A stretch of 64,000 nucleotides of DNA. Origin: Trichaptum fuscoviolaceum (taxonomy: Eukaryota > Basidiomycota > Agaricomycetes > Hymenochaetales > Trichaptaceae). Positions 37,672 to 49,329 of the stretch are shown here, piece after piece. The stretch covers positions 7,502,001-7,566,000 of the forward strand of contig CAJSYZ010000005.1 of assembly GCA_910574455.1 (NCBI GenBank). The letters are read 5' to 3'. The translations under genes and the position numbers were made by a program. Below the pieces are notes generated by a model. That model worked only from the letters and a program-made list of their open reading frames with translations. It made no database searches and was not told the DNA's origin. Position 1 is the stretch's first letter; each line of letters opens with the position of its first letter.

Positions 37672-39797
37672 ATGAGCAGTAACAAGTCAAAGCAATCGCG
37701 CCATTCCACTCCAGATGAGATCGGTCGAGGAGGATGCTTCTCTAAACCAGGCACGCCTTCGCCGGCCAATAGCCCATCAATACCTCTGTCTGTACTTCCC
37801 AGTGGAGCTCCACCAGGGCATGCTCCAACGTCAACAAGGCCCTCCGCCATGGTAACGGGCTCCGCAGCAAAGACTACCCCGAATCCTTCGAGGCCTTCTA
37901 CACCATTACAGCCAGGGACAGCTCATGCTGGCACTTCTGTGCAAGGCAGTCAAGATGAACAGCCGCATGTCAAAGAGGAAGTTCAAATTGTCCTTAAGGA
38001 TGATGTTTTAGAACTTGCAAAAGCCCCATCTATCCAGGGCGTTAAGCCCACGGCCGCAAAGGCATCCACTAACCGAAGGGCCGTGCTCGTAGGTACCTTC
38101 TATTGAGCAAGTACGCTGCTGACAAGTCAATAGATCGGCATCAACTATACTAATAGCACAATCTCGCCACTACGTGGATGTGCAAGTGACATGCTTGCTA
38201 TGGCACAATTTCTTGATCGTGAGTCTTCTGGGTATAACACCTTTGTGAAGGCATTTAAATACAGTATATCAAGGAATCTGTCACTATGATCGAATTTTCC
38301 TTCTTACGGATGCCGAAGCGGAAATGCAGGCGACGAGATACGCTTACGACTACCCTAGCAAAGATAAAATACGCGACTATTATCAGGAGATAATAAGACA
38401 AAAAGGAGATGTTATCTTCTTCTTTTGTAAGTTTTTTCCCGCTAACTCATTATTCCCCTCTTTGGCTCAAATACTACCCACCAAGTCGCCGGTCATGGGA
38501 AGTCGCAAACGGATACGAATACTGGCGAAATTGTCTCTCGTGCGTATAGAGTATCTTGTGCCGGTTATTTTACATCAATTATTGGCGCATTTTCAGGTCT
38601 CTATGTTCGAGAAGATGTTTCAAACGTTCTGAAAGATGGCTCAAAGGACCCGGACGCAGGCTATTTGACAGACTTGGTATGTGAATCAAATCTGACAGTT
38701 ATCGCCTCTAGTCTTAGTATCAATTCCAATATGCCACTAAATGGACCCTAAGGACTTTCACAGAGACATGGTAAGTTAAGCTTCACATTAAACCCGCAAC
38801 TTGATAATGTAGATTGCTCGATTTAATGCCAGATTAAACCTATTATGGAACACAGCGATGTACAGCTGATTGTGAGTCATGTTTAAACCCTGCACTACTT
38901 CATCTGCTCACAGATAATGATCTTAGGTTATGCTTGACGTACGTTTCATGACAAATATGTGCACTGTGGCTTGCACTAACGTCCAAAAAGGCCTGCAAAG
39001 TTGGGTCCTTCATTGGTAAGTGAGCAAATTCATCTCGAAAGATTTTGATCACTGATGTTTTGTAGATCTGCCCTACGTTGTATGTATAATTAAGAGAGAT
39101 TGCCAACAGTACTGATTCCTTTGGCAGTTCAACCTGGACACAAACGCTTTAGAAGACACTCCATCCATTACTGGATCGGCGTCCACAACTGCTGGAGGTT
39201 CCCAGCATGTACATCGTACCGCCTCAATTAAAGCTAAGATTGTGAGTTTGACAAACTCATCATGGAGCTGAATAACTGCGAACACTCTACATCTAGTTTC
39301 TTCTTACAGCCACTGATAAGGACCATAATGCGGCGGAGACTCACAGCACAACTGGTGAATTGCGTGGGCTACTGACGCAGGTGGGAAATCAAAGCTTTTG
39401 GTGGCACAATACCTTCAACTCACTATAAATCTAACTTTGAGTATAGGTGTTTAACAAATATATAGGTCTGTACAAGCTCTGCTACATTAAGACTGGAATT
39501 CTAACATTTTCCCAGAGCCTATCGTCTCAGGGAGGGGGCACGGAGGGAAAGCTAGTATTGGAATTGCCTCCCTCATGTCTACCTTGACGTGAGTAGTGAA
39601 TGTTGGCAGATTTGCATGCACGATAATCTAATTAAGTATGTTGAACAGAGATGAAATGAAGTACAAAAAGCAGAAGCCGTACTTGAAGACCTCGTTCAAA
39701 CCGGTAAGTATCGGAATTCGCTAGTGAATTGAGTCCATTGATCTGACAGCGTTTCTCAAAACCAGACGAATTTCCATCATTACAGGATTTACTTTAG
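37672..39797 (+). CDS. Metacaspase-like cysteine peptidase (caspase-fold, many exons)
   Basis: Peptidase C14-type protein. Exon 1 (37,672-38,088) is a Pro/Ser/Thr-rich prodomain of 139 residues. The p20-like domain follows in short exons: VLIGINYTNSTISPLRGCASD (joined at 38,088/38,134), GICHYDRIFLLTDAEAE, GDVIFFFFAGHGKS with the catalytic His at 38,494-38,496, then an exon around 38,640-38,770 (DFHRDM), IKPIMEHSDVQLI, and VMLD joined to ACKVGSFI joined to DLPYVFNLD. The catalytic Cys is at 38,994-38,996. The usual context D-[AS]-C-H-S-G is DACKVG here. Several exons are only 13-40 bases. A C-terminal region ends FSKPDEFPSLQDLL with TAG at 39,795-39,797. The exon boundary near 38,675-38,740 is unresolved. 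The retrotransposon begins 30 bp after the stop. Confidence 0.75.
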
Positions 39798-39822
39798 TAG
39801 AAGCTCGAGATAAATTAAGAGG

Positions 39823-39827
39823 GTATC
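39823..39827. repeat. Target-site duplication, left copy (GTATC)
   Basis: GTATC directly precedes the LTR at 39,828 and recurs directly after the other LTR at 46,564-46,568. Confidence 0.9.
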
Positions 39828-40657
39828 TGTTACGACCGTCGGGAATTGTAGCGGGAAACAGTTTCGGGAAACTGGAATTCGCGACAAGAACCCGCGTTCG
39901 GGAATCTGGATTCGCGACTGGGAACGAGCGTGGGAATTCAGGCGGGAAACGCGCGGGATTCTATCCAGGCGCGTCGCGGGATTCTCAAGGCCAGCTAGGA
40001 CTCTTCACTGCTTTGAACGTCAAGTAAGCGGATCCCTAAGGAAGCACTCCACAAGTAAGTATTGCGCAACTAACTACACAGGAGAAAAGAGAGAGATCGC
40101 ACCTAAGGAAGCACTCCACAAGAGGTCAAAAGTGGGGTGCTCCTTACGATGCCTACAGCTATTTATCTACTTCGTAAAGACTGTATAGTTAATCTACGCT
40201 AAGTGTCCTTGCGCAATGCGCACCTATCTACTACAAACGATACATGCTACGACCGCACTGCTAGGCATGTCTATCCCGTCTCTCCAGATGGCTACGGCCT
40301 GTCCGTGGACGTCAGCGTCCGGTCCGGGGCCGCGACTAGCCAGACTAGGTATGCCAGACTGTTGCAGGTCGTCACCTTGAGGTACTAACGGATTAATGAG
40401 CGTATGTTGATAAGTGAATGTACGTGTGCCGTGGCGGGTCGTCGTAAATGAATGTGTGTATGCGTGCATGGTGGTCGGGACGGTGGTGCGGGATAGGTCA
40501 CGTGAGCGGGGGATCTTGCGGGGGATCGTGCGAGTCGGGAAAGGGGTTTCGCGCGGGGAATCCAATGGCGGGATTCTCCCCGCGGGATTGTCTGCTCATG
40601 TCGGGATCCTTGGCGGGAAAGTGCGGGAAATGAGAAAAGGGGCCTGGGATCTCGACA
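39828..40657 (-). repeat. LTR (3' LTR of the element)
   Basis: 830 bp from TGTTACGACC to TCTCGACA on the plus strand. Read base by base against 45,734-46,563, I found no difference in the portions compared. The last 160 bp overlap the end of the pol frame. Confidence 0.92.
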
Positions 40658-43600
40658 TTACCCCCCTCCAAAGGCGCAACTCCGGGGCGCCAAGCTTGAA
40701 TCTTGCTCAGGTCACAGAGCTCGATAGCGTTGACTTCTCGAGGGGCGTCCGGGTGTTTTCGATAGAAACTGCGAATTTTAGCCTTTGCATTACCCATATC
40801 CTTTGCGGGAATCCATGTATCTTCCGCGCTCGAATATCCCTTCCATCGTACCAAATATTCAAACCTCCGTCTAAACCGTCTAGCGTCCAGTACCTCTTCC
40901 ACCTCGTATTCCAGATCTCCTTCTACTTCGACTGGGGGCGGCGGGGGTTGCGTTCGACCGGGAATGTCGTCTTCGTGGTATGGCGAGAGCAGCGATACGT
41001 GAAATACGGGATGAATCTTCAGCGACGCGGGGAGTTCGAGTTCGTAGGTGAGGTCACTTAGCTTTGCCTTCACTTTATACGGCCCTAGTCGTTTCGGTAA
41101 TAATTTGCGCGCTCCCGGTCGCCGAACGTTCGTCGCCTCGAGCCATACTTTATCCCCGACTGCGTACTGCGGGGCCTCGTTCCTGGCCTGATCGTAGTGC
41201 TGCTTCATGCGCTCTGCCGCAACCTCCAAAGCCGCTCTTGCCTCTTCCTGTGCCTGCTGAAGCTCCTGTAGTCGTGCGTCCGCGGCGGGGACCGTGGACA
41301 GGCCGTCGCTCGGGGCAATCGTGAATTCGGGATTGTAGCCGTAGACGAGCGCGAACGGGGATTGTCGTGTTGCCGCGTGCGCTTTCGTGTTGTGCGCGAA
41401 CTCTGCCATCGGGAGTAATCCGGCCCAGTTTTCTTGTCGTGTATCTATGAAAGCCCGTAAATATTGTTCCAGCTCTTGGTTTACCCTTTCGGTTTGCCCA
41501 TCCGTCTGCGGGTGATACGCAGTCGACGTGGTACCCTTGATACCGAGTCGGGAAAAAAGGGCTTTCATGAACTGCGCGACAAACTGTGGTCCGCGGTCGG
41601 ATATGATCTGGCGGGGGGTTCCGTGCAGCTTCCAGACGTGTTGCAGGAAGAGTTCTGCGGTTTCCGGTGCATCGACATCAGACGTGGTCGGGATAAAATG
41701 CGCTTGCTTGGTGAGACGGTCGACCACCACGAAAATTGCGTCGTAATCCTCAGATCGGGGGAGCTGGGTGATGAAATCGCACGAAATCGCCTGCCAGGGG
41801 CCCTGCGGGATTTCGTTCGGTTGCAGGAGTCCTACCGGGCGTTGGGATCGGTTCTTCGTGCGTGCACAGGTATCGCATCCCGAAACGTATCGTTCTACGA
41901 AGTTAGACATCCCGGGCCACCAGTAGTTGCGGCTTACCATCTCAAACGTTTTCCAACGTCCAGGATGTCCGGCGGGGAGACTGTCGTGGTAAGTCTTCAC
42001 CACATCCCGGCGAATGGTCTCGTCTTTCGGGACGTAAACCTTACCCTGGTACAGGATGAGGCCTTCCTCGGTGCTCCAGTCCTCAAGTTCCTTGGTCAGG
42101 ACTCGAGGCGCCTTGGACTTGACCAGCGCGATCGCGTCCACCAGTTCGTCTTCATATTGATCTGACTTACGAATGCGTCGTAGGAGGGCCTGATCCCCGT
42201 GTACCTGCGTTATTCCCCGCCGAATTGCCTTTAGTCGAAACATTTCGGGGGTCAAGAGGGTCCGTCCCGTGTTGTCTTCGCCTTCGGGTTGAAGATCGAC
42301 GCGTCGTGACATGGCGTCGGGTTTGCCCCCGAGTCGCCCTGGGCGATGGCGAATCGTAAAATCGAAGCGGGTGAGGAACAGACTCCACCGGGCTTGGCGT
42401 CGCGTCAGCGTTCGGGATTCAGAGAAATATAGCAGATTCTTGTGGTCAGACACGATATCGAGTTTATGACTCGCACCTTCGAGATAATGTCGCCACTCGT
42501 CAAGAGCTCGAATAATCGCGAGTAGCTCCTTGTCATAAATCTCGTAGTTGCGTTCCGCATCGTTGAGGGATTTCGAGAAAAAGGCGACCGGATGTATCAG
42601 CCCGTCGTCGCCTTCCTGGGACAAGACCGCGCCGGTCGCGAAATCAGAGGCGTCGCATTCCACGATGAATTGTCGCGACATGTCTGGCATCATCAGGACG
42701 GGGGCGGTCGTGAACATGCGCTTGAGATAGTCGAAGGCGAACTGCTGGTTTTCTGTCCAGGCCCAGCGAACGTCCTTCTTCAGCAGCGTCGTGAGCGGTT
42801 TGACGATGTGCGAGAAATCCCGAATGAAGCGTCGATAGAAATTCGCGAACCCGAGGAAGGCTTGAATGTCTTTCACCTTTTTCGGGGTAGGCCAGTCGAG
42901 GACCGCCTGTACCTTGGCGGGATCCATAGCCACCTTTCCCTGCGAAATAATCATCCCGAGATACTCGACGGAAGTCTGTTTGAATTTGCACTTTTCGGGT
43001 TTACAGAACAAGTCGTTTTCGCGCAGCCGCTTAAGGACTTCCCGTACGTGTTCCTCGTGCTGCGATTCATCTTCGGAAAAGATTAGCAAGTCGTCAAGAT
43101 AGATGATCACGTATACTCCAATGAGATCTTTGAAGATATCGTTCATCATATGCTGGAAGGTCGCCGGGGCATTCGTGAGCCCGAATGTCATCACCGTTGG
43201 TTCGAAATGTCCTGCCTGAGTCCTAAATGCGGCCTTCCACTCGTCGCCTTGCTTCAGTCGCACGTTGTGGTAGCCCCATCGCAAATCTAACGTCGTGAAA
43301 ACCTTCGCCTTTTGCAGTGCGTCTACGAGTTCCATCGTGAGGGGAAGCGGGTATCGATTCTTGACCGTGATATCGTTCAGTCGTCGGTAATCGACTACCA
43401 TGCGCAAGGTTCCGTCCTTTTTCTTGATAAAGAAGACGGGAGCCGCTGCAGGGGATTTCGAAGGTCGTATGTACCCTTTGCGCAGGTTTTCGTCAACGAA
43501 TTCGCGAAGGGCGTCGCGTTCGGCCGGGGCCAACGGATAGATTTTGCTGTACGGGGGAACCTTCCCGGGTTCTAAATCTATGGCGTGATCATACGGCTTG

Positions 43601-43835
43601 CGTAGTGGAAGCCTTTCGGATTCAACTTTCGAGAAAACGTCGGCAAACTCACGAAATTCGGGGGGAACTAGTTCCTCGAAGGTTTTCTCGCCTTCCTTCA
43701 CTGCTGACTTCTCAGCGATGGCCTGGGAGTGGGTGTACGAGGCGGCAATTTTGTACGCGAAGTGGTCGTCCGTCGTGACGAAGTAGGATTCAGCGTCGTG
43801 GTACTGGTCCCAATATTTTTCTGAGTACCGAAATC
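40498..43835 (-). CDS. Retrotransposon pol: RT, RNase H, integrase, chromodomain
   Basis: The frame is open from about 43,835 (EKYWDQYHDAESYF) down to 40,498. Reverse transcriptase: VFFIKKKDGTLRMVVDYRRLN, YVIIYLDDLLIFS (YLDD catalytic site, about 43,095). RNase H: FIVECDASDFATGAVLSQ and a later DHKNLLYF. Integrase: an HHCC zinc region (HDSLPAGHPG ... CDTCARTKN, about 41,990-41,870), then a DDE core with SCDFITQLP, ISDRGPQFV and HPQTDGQTERVNQELE. Chromodomain near the end: EVEEVLDARR, EYLVRWKGY, DTWIPAKDM. The frame then runs through the polypurine tract into the LTR before stopping. Enzymatic motifs all look intact. Confidence 0.92.
40658..40670 (-). promoter_or_regulatory. Polypurine tract
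   Basis: TGGAGGGGGGTAA on the minus strand immediately precedes the LTR start TGTCGAG. This is the expected plus-strand primer site and marks the element's 3' end. It lies inside the pol reading frame. Confidence 0.75.
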
Positions 43836-44290
43836 CTGGTGGGACAGCTTTCCCATTCGGCCTGGGTCCTGTCGGGCCCCCAGGGGGTCTCGACTTCTTC
43901 TGCTATGGCGAGGCGGGGAAGCGGGACCAGGCGTTGCTGGTTGTCACACTGAGGTGGGCAGCGGTTGAGATCGACCACATCGTTGGTCCAGTCAATGGTT
44001 GGGTTATGGTGCCGCAACCAGTCGATCCCCATGATAATATCGTCGTCGCCAATATCCGCGACGGCCATGGTCAACTGTTCTAAGTGTCCCTTCATCTCGA
44101 CGTTGAGGACTACTTCCTTGGTGATGCGTCCAATCGCGTTCGGGGAATTGTCCGCGTTGCGCAAAAGTATCGGGATTACCAATTCCCGAGTCTGGAGTCC
44201 GTGTCGCGAAACGTAGCGGGAATTTATGAAAGTTCCCGACGCACCGCTGTCTAACATTACTGTGGCTAAGGCATCCGTTTTTTCCGTCGC
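43790..44290 (-). CDS. Retrotransposon aspartic protease region
   Basis: Contains the retropepsin motif MLDSGASGTFIN (about 44,250) and IIMGIDWLRHHNPTIDW. The protease frame ends at a stop at 43,790, while the pol frame is open from about 43,835; the two overlap in different frames around the sequence for VPPGFRYSEKYW. Upstream, the frame opens just after a run of six A bases on this strand (about 44,277-44,282). Either ribosomal frameshifting or mutations separate gag, protease and RT. Confidence 0.8.
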   Translation of the reverse strand, partial: ATEKTDALATVMLDSGASGTFINSRYVSRHGLQTRELVIPILLRNADNSPNAIGRITKEVVLNVEMKGHLEQLTMAVADIGDDDIIMGIDWLRHHNPTIDWTNDVVDLNRCPPQCDNQQRLVPLPRLAIAEEVETPWGPDRTQAEWESCPTRISVLRKILGPVPRR

Positions 44291-44431
44291 TAACCTGTAC
44301 CGGGAACTTCAAATGTCGTCGAAGACGACGGTCTATTGTAGAGATGGTTAAATACAAGGGACCATTATTAAGAGAGTTCTTCGGCCACAAGGGCGGTTGG
44401 GTCGTATAGGGCGCGACTGAGCAATACGACC

Positions 44432-45623
44432 CTACTGAAAATCCGCTGGGGGCGGGGCTTCGGGATTGTGAACGTTCTTGGCGGCGGGCGTCATGGCGGC
44501 GAATGCGTTCTGTAGCACGGACTGCTGCACATTCTGGACGTACTGTTCCGCCATACGTTTGAGCGTTTCTTCGAACGACTGGAGCGCGGGGGGCGAGGGG
44601 CTCGACGGGGACGTGGATTTCGTAGCCTTTAGGTTTCGGGTTGGCGGTCGCGTTGGGCAATCGCTCACTAAATGGTCTTTCTCTCCGCAGTAGTAGCATA
44701 GTCCCTTACTCCTGCGCTCCCGGCGCACCCTGTCAATCTCCATCGCGTTGGGATCCTTCGTCGAGCTTGCGCCCGCAGTCGGGATCGTACGCGGAGCTGA
44801 ACTAGTGGTGCCGGGATTGCTTCGGGGCGTAGCCGCTGGCTTCGATACTGGTCCATAGGCGTGTGCGAGCCTTAGCTTCTCGTCCGTCTCGGAAACCCAG
44901 TTGACGTAGGCATCGAATTTCATATCCTTCGCCTCTGTGCTGGCGATGTGCTGGCGAACCTGGTCTTTGAGTCCCTTCCGGAACATGTCGAGGTAGATGA
45001 CATCCGTCGTCGCGTCCTTGGGCCACCCGGTGAGGGCTTGGAGGGCACGGAATTGCGACGCAAACTCGGCGACCGTTCCTGTCTGGCGTAGGCGCATCAG
45101 CTTGTCGGCTGCGGCTTTGTCTGCATCGATTTCTCCGTAAGAGGCGCGAAGGGCGGCGAACAGGGCCTCCAGGCTGGCGGCTTCTGGCGGTGTCGGGATG
45201 TCCTGGAGTCGATCTAGAATGGGTCGTGCCCAGTCTTGCGCCGGTCCCCGCAGTAGCATCAGGGCGAATGCGACCTTGCGGGTTTCGTCCAGCCCCCGGA
45301 TGTTGTCCGAACAGGTAGAGCTTAATCTGGTGAATCCAGTTTTCCAGCTTGGCTCGTTCGCCTTCGAAGGTGTCGGGAAGCTTCATCTTGAGCCCTGCTC
45401 CACCCCCAGACGGGGAGGCGGGCTGACTCGCGATTTGGGCTTCTAACGCCCGGTTGGCGTGCTTGAGCTGGGCGACTGTGTTCTGGACCTGATTGTGTTC
45501 GTTGACTAGCTTGGAGTAGCGCTTTTCGAGGGTGTCGAGGCGATCAAGGATGGGCTGGAGTTTGTCTTCCTCCATCGAGGAGCTAGGGGACGGGAAAGCA
45601 AGGTGTCTGCGAGTCCTCCCCAT
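44432..45623 (-). CDS. Retrotransposon gag (frame broken)
   Basis: Starts MGRTRRHLAF or at the internal SMEEDKLQPILDRLDTLEKR coiled-coil. It continues through KMKLPDTFEGERAKLENWIH and QIKLYLFG, then changes frame at about 45,300-45,312. The continuation in the other frame reads NIRGLDETRKVAFALMLLRG and PAQDWARPILDRLQD, a normal gag capsid-like region. A CCHC zinc knuckle (CYYCGEKDHLVSDC, about 44,690) and a Pro/Ser-rich end follow, stopping at 44,432. The shift inside the capsid region is most easily a one-base indel. Confidence 0.8.
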
Positions 45624-45733
45624 TCCTGGTGGGACGACATCGCGGGTCGGCGGTACGGGTGCGGGGGGGTAGAAGTAAAGAGAGCGTGAGGGTGTCGAGT
45701 CCGAGCGGCGGTGAGCCAGGACTTTTGACCTAA

Positions 45734-46563
45734 TGTTACGACCGTCGGGAATTGTAGCGGGAAACAGTTTCGGGAAACTGGAATTCGCGACAAGAACCCG
45801 CGTTCGGGAATCTGGATTCGCGACTGGGAACGAGCGTGGGAATTCAGGCGGGAAACGCGCGGGATTCTATCCAGGCGCGTCGCGGGATTCTCAAGGCCAG
45901 CTAGGACTCTTCACTGCTTTGAACGTCAAGTAAGCGGATCCCTAAGGAAGCACTCCACAAGTAAGTATTGCGCAACTAACTACACAGGAGAAAAGAGAGA
46001 GATCGCACCTAAGGAAGCACTCCACAAGAGGTCAAAAGTGGGGTGCTCCTTACGATGCCTACAGCTATTTATCTACTTCGTAAAGACTGTATAGTTAATC
46101 TACGCTAAGTGTCCTTGCGCAATGCGCACCTATCTACTACAAACGATACATGCTACGACCGCACTGCTAGGCATGTCTATCCCGTCTCTCCAGATGGCTA
46201 CGGCCTGTCCGTGGACGTCAGCGTCCGGTCCGGGGCCGCGACTAGCCAGACTAGGTATGCCAGACTGTTGCAGGTCGTCACCTTGAGGTACTAACGGATT
46301 AATGAGCGTATGTTGATAAGTGAATGTACGTGTGCCGTGGCGGGTCGTCGTAAATGAATGTGTGTATGCGTGCATGGTGGTCGGGACGGTGGTGCGGGAT
46401 AGGTCACGTGAGCGGGGGATCTTGCGGGGGATCGTGCGAGTCGGGAAAGGGGTTTCGCGCGGGGAATCCAATGGCGGGATTCTCCCCGCGGGATTGTCTG
46501 CTCATGTCGGGATCCTTGGCGGGAAAGTGCGGGAAATGAGAAAAGGGGCCTGGGATCTCGACA
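45734..46563 (-). repeat. LTR (5' LTR of the element)
   Basis: 830 bp, same sequence as 39,828-40,657 as far as compared, followed by the GTATC target duplication. Confidence 0.92.
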
Positions 46564-46568
46564 GTATC
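46564..46568. repeat. Target-site duplication, right copy (GTATC)
   Basis: Matches 39,823-39,827 exactly. Confidence 0.9.
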
Positions 46569-47651
46569 ACTATTACAGGTAGTTTAGCATTGCTACTGTC
46601 TGATGTTTGGAACAGAATAATGTCACGGCCATGAATCGTGGCTCATATATAATCTACAACCGCCAGCCTGAGAGAACGAAGCACTGAATACTTACTGTGA
46701 TCGCTTATAGCAATCAACGGCAATATGTGAGACTGTACCAACCGACTGAAACGTAAGAGGACGGTAACTACATATGAAGATTGATCTTCGCCGACTCTAA
46801 GCAGAAGGCACTGTTCACTTCAAGTTCTGCTACCCAAACTTGAACCTCCCACGGCTCCGAGTCAGAAGAGACCGGCGACTCGGAGGTCTCAGGGTCCATC
46901 ATGATGTAAAGTTGAGGGGGACGGTGGGACCCTTTTCCCTATTACCGACGGGAGGATTACATAACTTGAAGGTGGAAGGACTTCGAAGAAGTATCACGAC
47001 TCGTGACAACATCAGGGAAACTTCCTTTTGCTTACGGCGACTGACGCGTCCTGACGCGTCCTGATTTGGCTGGCACCTGTCTGAAGGGTCGCTACTTCGT
47101 CTGAAAATACACTGATTGCCTTATCTCACTGAAATAAGGAGTGTTTCAGGATGCAAGCCGTCTCTCAGTGCATCAGAATGCAAGTCAGGATTTCAGTGCT
47201 CAAGTGTAATACATCAGGGATTGCTTACGGCGGCTGGCGCGTCCTGAAGCTTCCTTAAATGGGTTGAAGCGTTGTCATGCCTGCCTGAAGTGTTGCCTGG
47301 CTGCCTGATGGCCTTAAAACAGCGTTTCAGGACAAAATCAGTGCGTAAGGAGGGAAGCTGTACATCAGGTGGCAAGTCAGACTCAAGTGAGATTTACTAC
47401 TACTACCACTACTGTACTCAAGTGAACTTGAACCTCTGTTTTGAGATTTCAAGCTACCTTCATCTTCATGACATCTTGAAAGCGACAGCAAACACCATTG
47501 ACAACCTCAGTCTACAATGATCATTCAACGAGAAGCAATTCAATAATAGATACAATCACGATGCTCCTGGCAACTTTTGAAGACAAGAGCATGCACTCAA
47601 CAATTTACTCAACAAGATAACACCGTTAGCACTATTCAAACGGGCCTCAGC
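46569..47651. other. Repeat-rich spacer, probable transposable-element remnants
   Basis: No gene. It contains CTTCAAGTT/AACTTGAACC, CTCCGAGTC and CGACTCGGAG motifs; a block at about 46,885-46,965 related to the palindrome arms at 25.4-25.8 kb; and repeated units around CTTACGGCGACTGACGCGTCC, with a second copy TTACGGCGGCTGGCGCGTCC at about 47,225. A (TAC)n run lies near 47,395. It resembles the non-coding parts of 51-63 kb. Confidence 0.5.
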
Positions 47652-48509
47652 CTACTCAATATCGAGCATTGGGAAGTGATGGATTTCTGCATCCGGTAAG
47701 GCCAAGGCATCTTGATTCAAGACGGAAGCAACAGCAAACGTGCTGAGCGCGTCGATTGCCGCATCTAATAGAGCAGATGCAAGTGAGAAGATGATCAGCC
47801 TGAGTGACAACTTGAAAAGGATAACTTACAATGGACTTGAGCAGCCGACAGCTCAACTTCGGCCCAATTGCTCCTCGTGACCGTGGCATCCTTCTCAATG
47901 TTTGCCTGCAGGAGTCTGCCTGCCATCTCCTCCAGCTTTATAAACGGTTGCGGAAACTTGAACCAGAGACGGGGGTTCAGAAGCAGCTGGAGCCAAGTTA
48001 GCGTTCTTGGCCAGAAATTGGGGTAAACGAAGCGCGCCCAATCTGTCAAATCGACACAGGAGGTTACGGGAACGCCAAATTTATTCCTGATGCGAGTTGC
48101 ATCACCTGCCAATTAGTTCAGTTATGCCGAATAATGAGAGAAGAAATGGGACTCTCATACCAGCGATTCCTGCTGACACTTTCCATACAGCTTCATCACC
48201 TAATAATTGTGTCAATCTCGCGGGAAGTTCATTAAGTAGATGAGTCCGGAGGAGGAACACATGTTGCTGAACCGCGAGTTGGATGAGGTCCACGCGATAT
48301 AGCTCTGGTGAGTTACTCGCCCATTCAATGTCGAGGGCAACGAAGCGTCGTTCCGGGGCATCCGGCAAGGAAGCATAGATGACGTCTACGGCATTCTCCA
48401 TCGTCGCGGTGGTCAGACATACTTCAGGAACAAGAGGTCCGAGTGTATAACTGCGAAGTTGAAGAAGAGGCGTTGGCGGAACCCCCAGGTAGTCGAGGAG
48501 ATGTTGCAT
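47652..48509 (-). CDS. WRN/RNase D-like 3'-5' exonuclease domain protein
   Basis: DnaQ-like (DEDDy) exonuclease. Exon 1 from ATG 48,509 includes RFVALDIEWAS (Exo I, catalytic D-x-E) and LIQLAVQQHVFLLRTHLL. A 55-base intron splits AGIAG from DATRIRNKFGV (Exo II with its conserved Asp). Exon 2 contains CVDLTDWARF, then ELSAAQVH. A further intron joins to YAAIDALSTFAVASVLNQ, restoring the Exo III Y-x3-D motif (Tyr from a split codon). Stop TAG at 47,652. All four acidic residues and the Tyr are present, so activity is plausible. It lacks a helicase domain. About 235 residues; an extra 5' exon is possible because an acceptor-like site precedes the ATG. Confidence 0.75.
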
Positions 48510-49329
48510 CTGTTTGTGAAGCTGGCAAAAAGTCAGTGCAGTGATTTTGAGAGGAAATAGAAAGTAAGCACGATTTTTTGCATCCTAGATATCCTCCTTT
48601 GTGTCCAAGGAAGTCTTCGCGCGATGCGTACTCGAAGCACAGCATGGTCAATCAATAGGAGCATGTGGAGCCCCAACAGAATGTGATAAAAGTTCATGGC
48701 GAAGGGTTGAATGGGTGGGTGGGTGGCGGGGAGGGGCGACACCCACTCCGAGTTCACATTTATACAAAGCTCTTGCACGCATTTTTCTGATGCCTTATTC
48801 TTCTGGGAAAAGAAGAGAGGAATCTATCAGTGCATTGTACTATGGCTCGGATAAACCTCAAGCTGAACTGACAGGAGATAAGAAGGATTTCTTCTAGATG
48901 ACTCGATTATGAGGCTTCTTTTCATTTTATGCACAAACAAACAAGAAAGTGAGTCAGGTTAACTCCGAAGAAGTCAGGAAGACATAGCTCACTACACAAG
49001 AAGCTGTTTCATCAGCTCTAGAAGGCAAAGCCACGAGTAAGCCATCATACAATCAGTCATCCCTGGACACAACTCGAAACCGGAACCATGCCGATATGGG
49101 AAATGGGATCAATGCACCCCAATCCGCTTTGAAAGAAGTAGATTGAATGAAGGCACGTTTCTTGACCTTAGAGCTGGGGGGATTGCGCTGTCGGCCGATA
49201 ATCGACTTATTCTGCATATTGAAACCGAGCGATCTCCGTTTCGGCGGCAATGGTGGTGGCACAGAGGTGTTTGTCGTGGAATAGGACATGACTACTTGAA
49301 CGATATCTAAGATGAAGTAATACTTTTTC
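48510..49329. other. Intergenic
   Basis: No confident gene. The part 49,050-49,330 may contain decayed 3' sequence of the neighbouring BCS1-like pseudogene (frame with KQLTTQIANASNGK). Confidence 0.4.

Larger units (their letters stand above)
39828..46563 (-). mobile_element. Ty3/Gypsy chromodomain LTR retrotransposon, complete
   Basis: A 6,736-bp element in reverse orientation: 830-bp LTRs at both ends, TG...CA termini, 5-bp target duplication GTATC, a polypurine tract next to the left (3') LTR, and gag-pol between. Domain order in pol is protease, reverse transcriptase, RNase H, integrase, chromodomain, which defines the chromovirus clade of Ty3/Gypsy. The two LTRs look identical, pointing to a recent insertion, yet the coding region has frame breaks (see gag and pol). 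A conventional tRNA primer-binding site was not recognised after the right LTR. Confidence 0.93.
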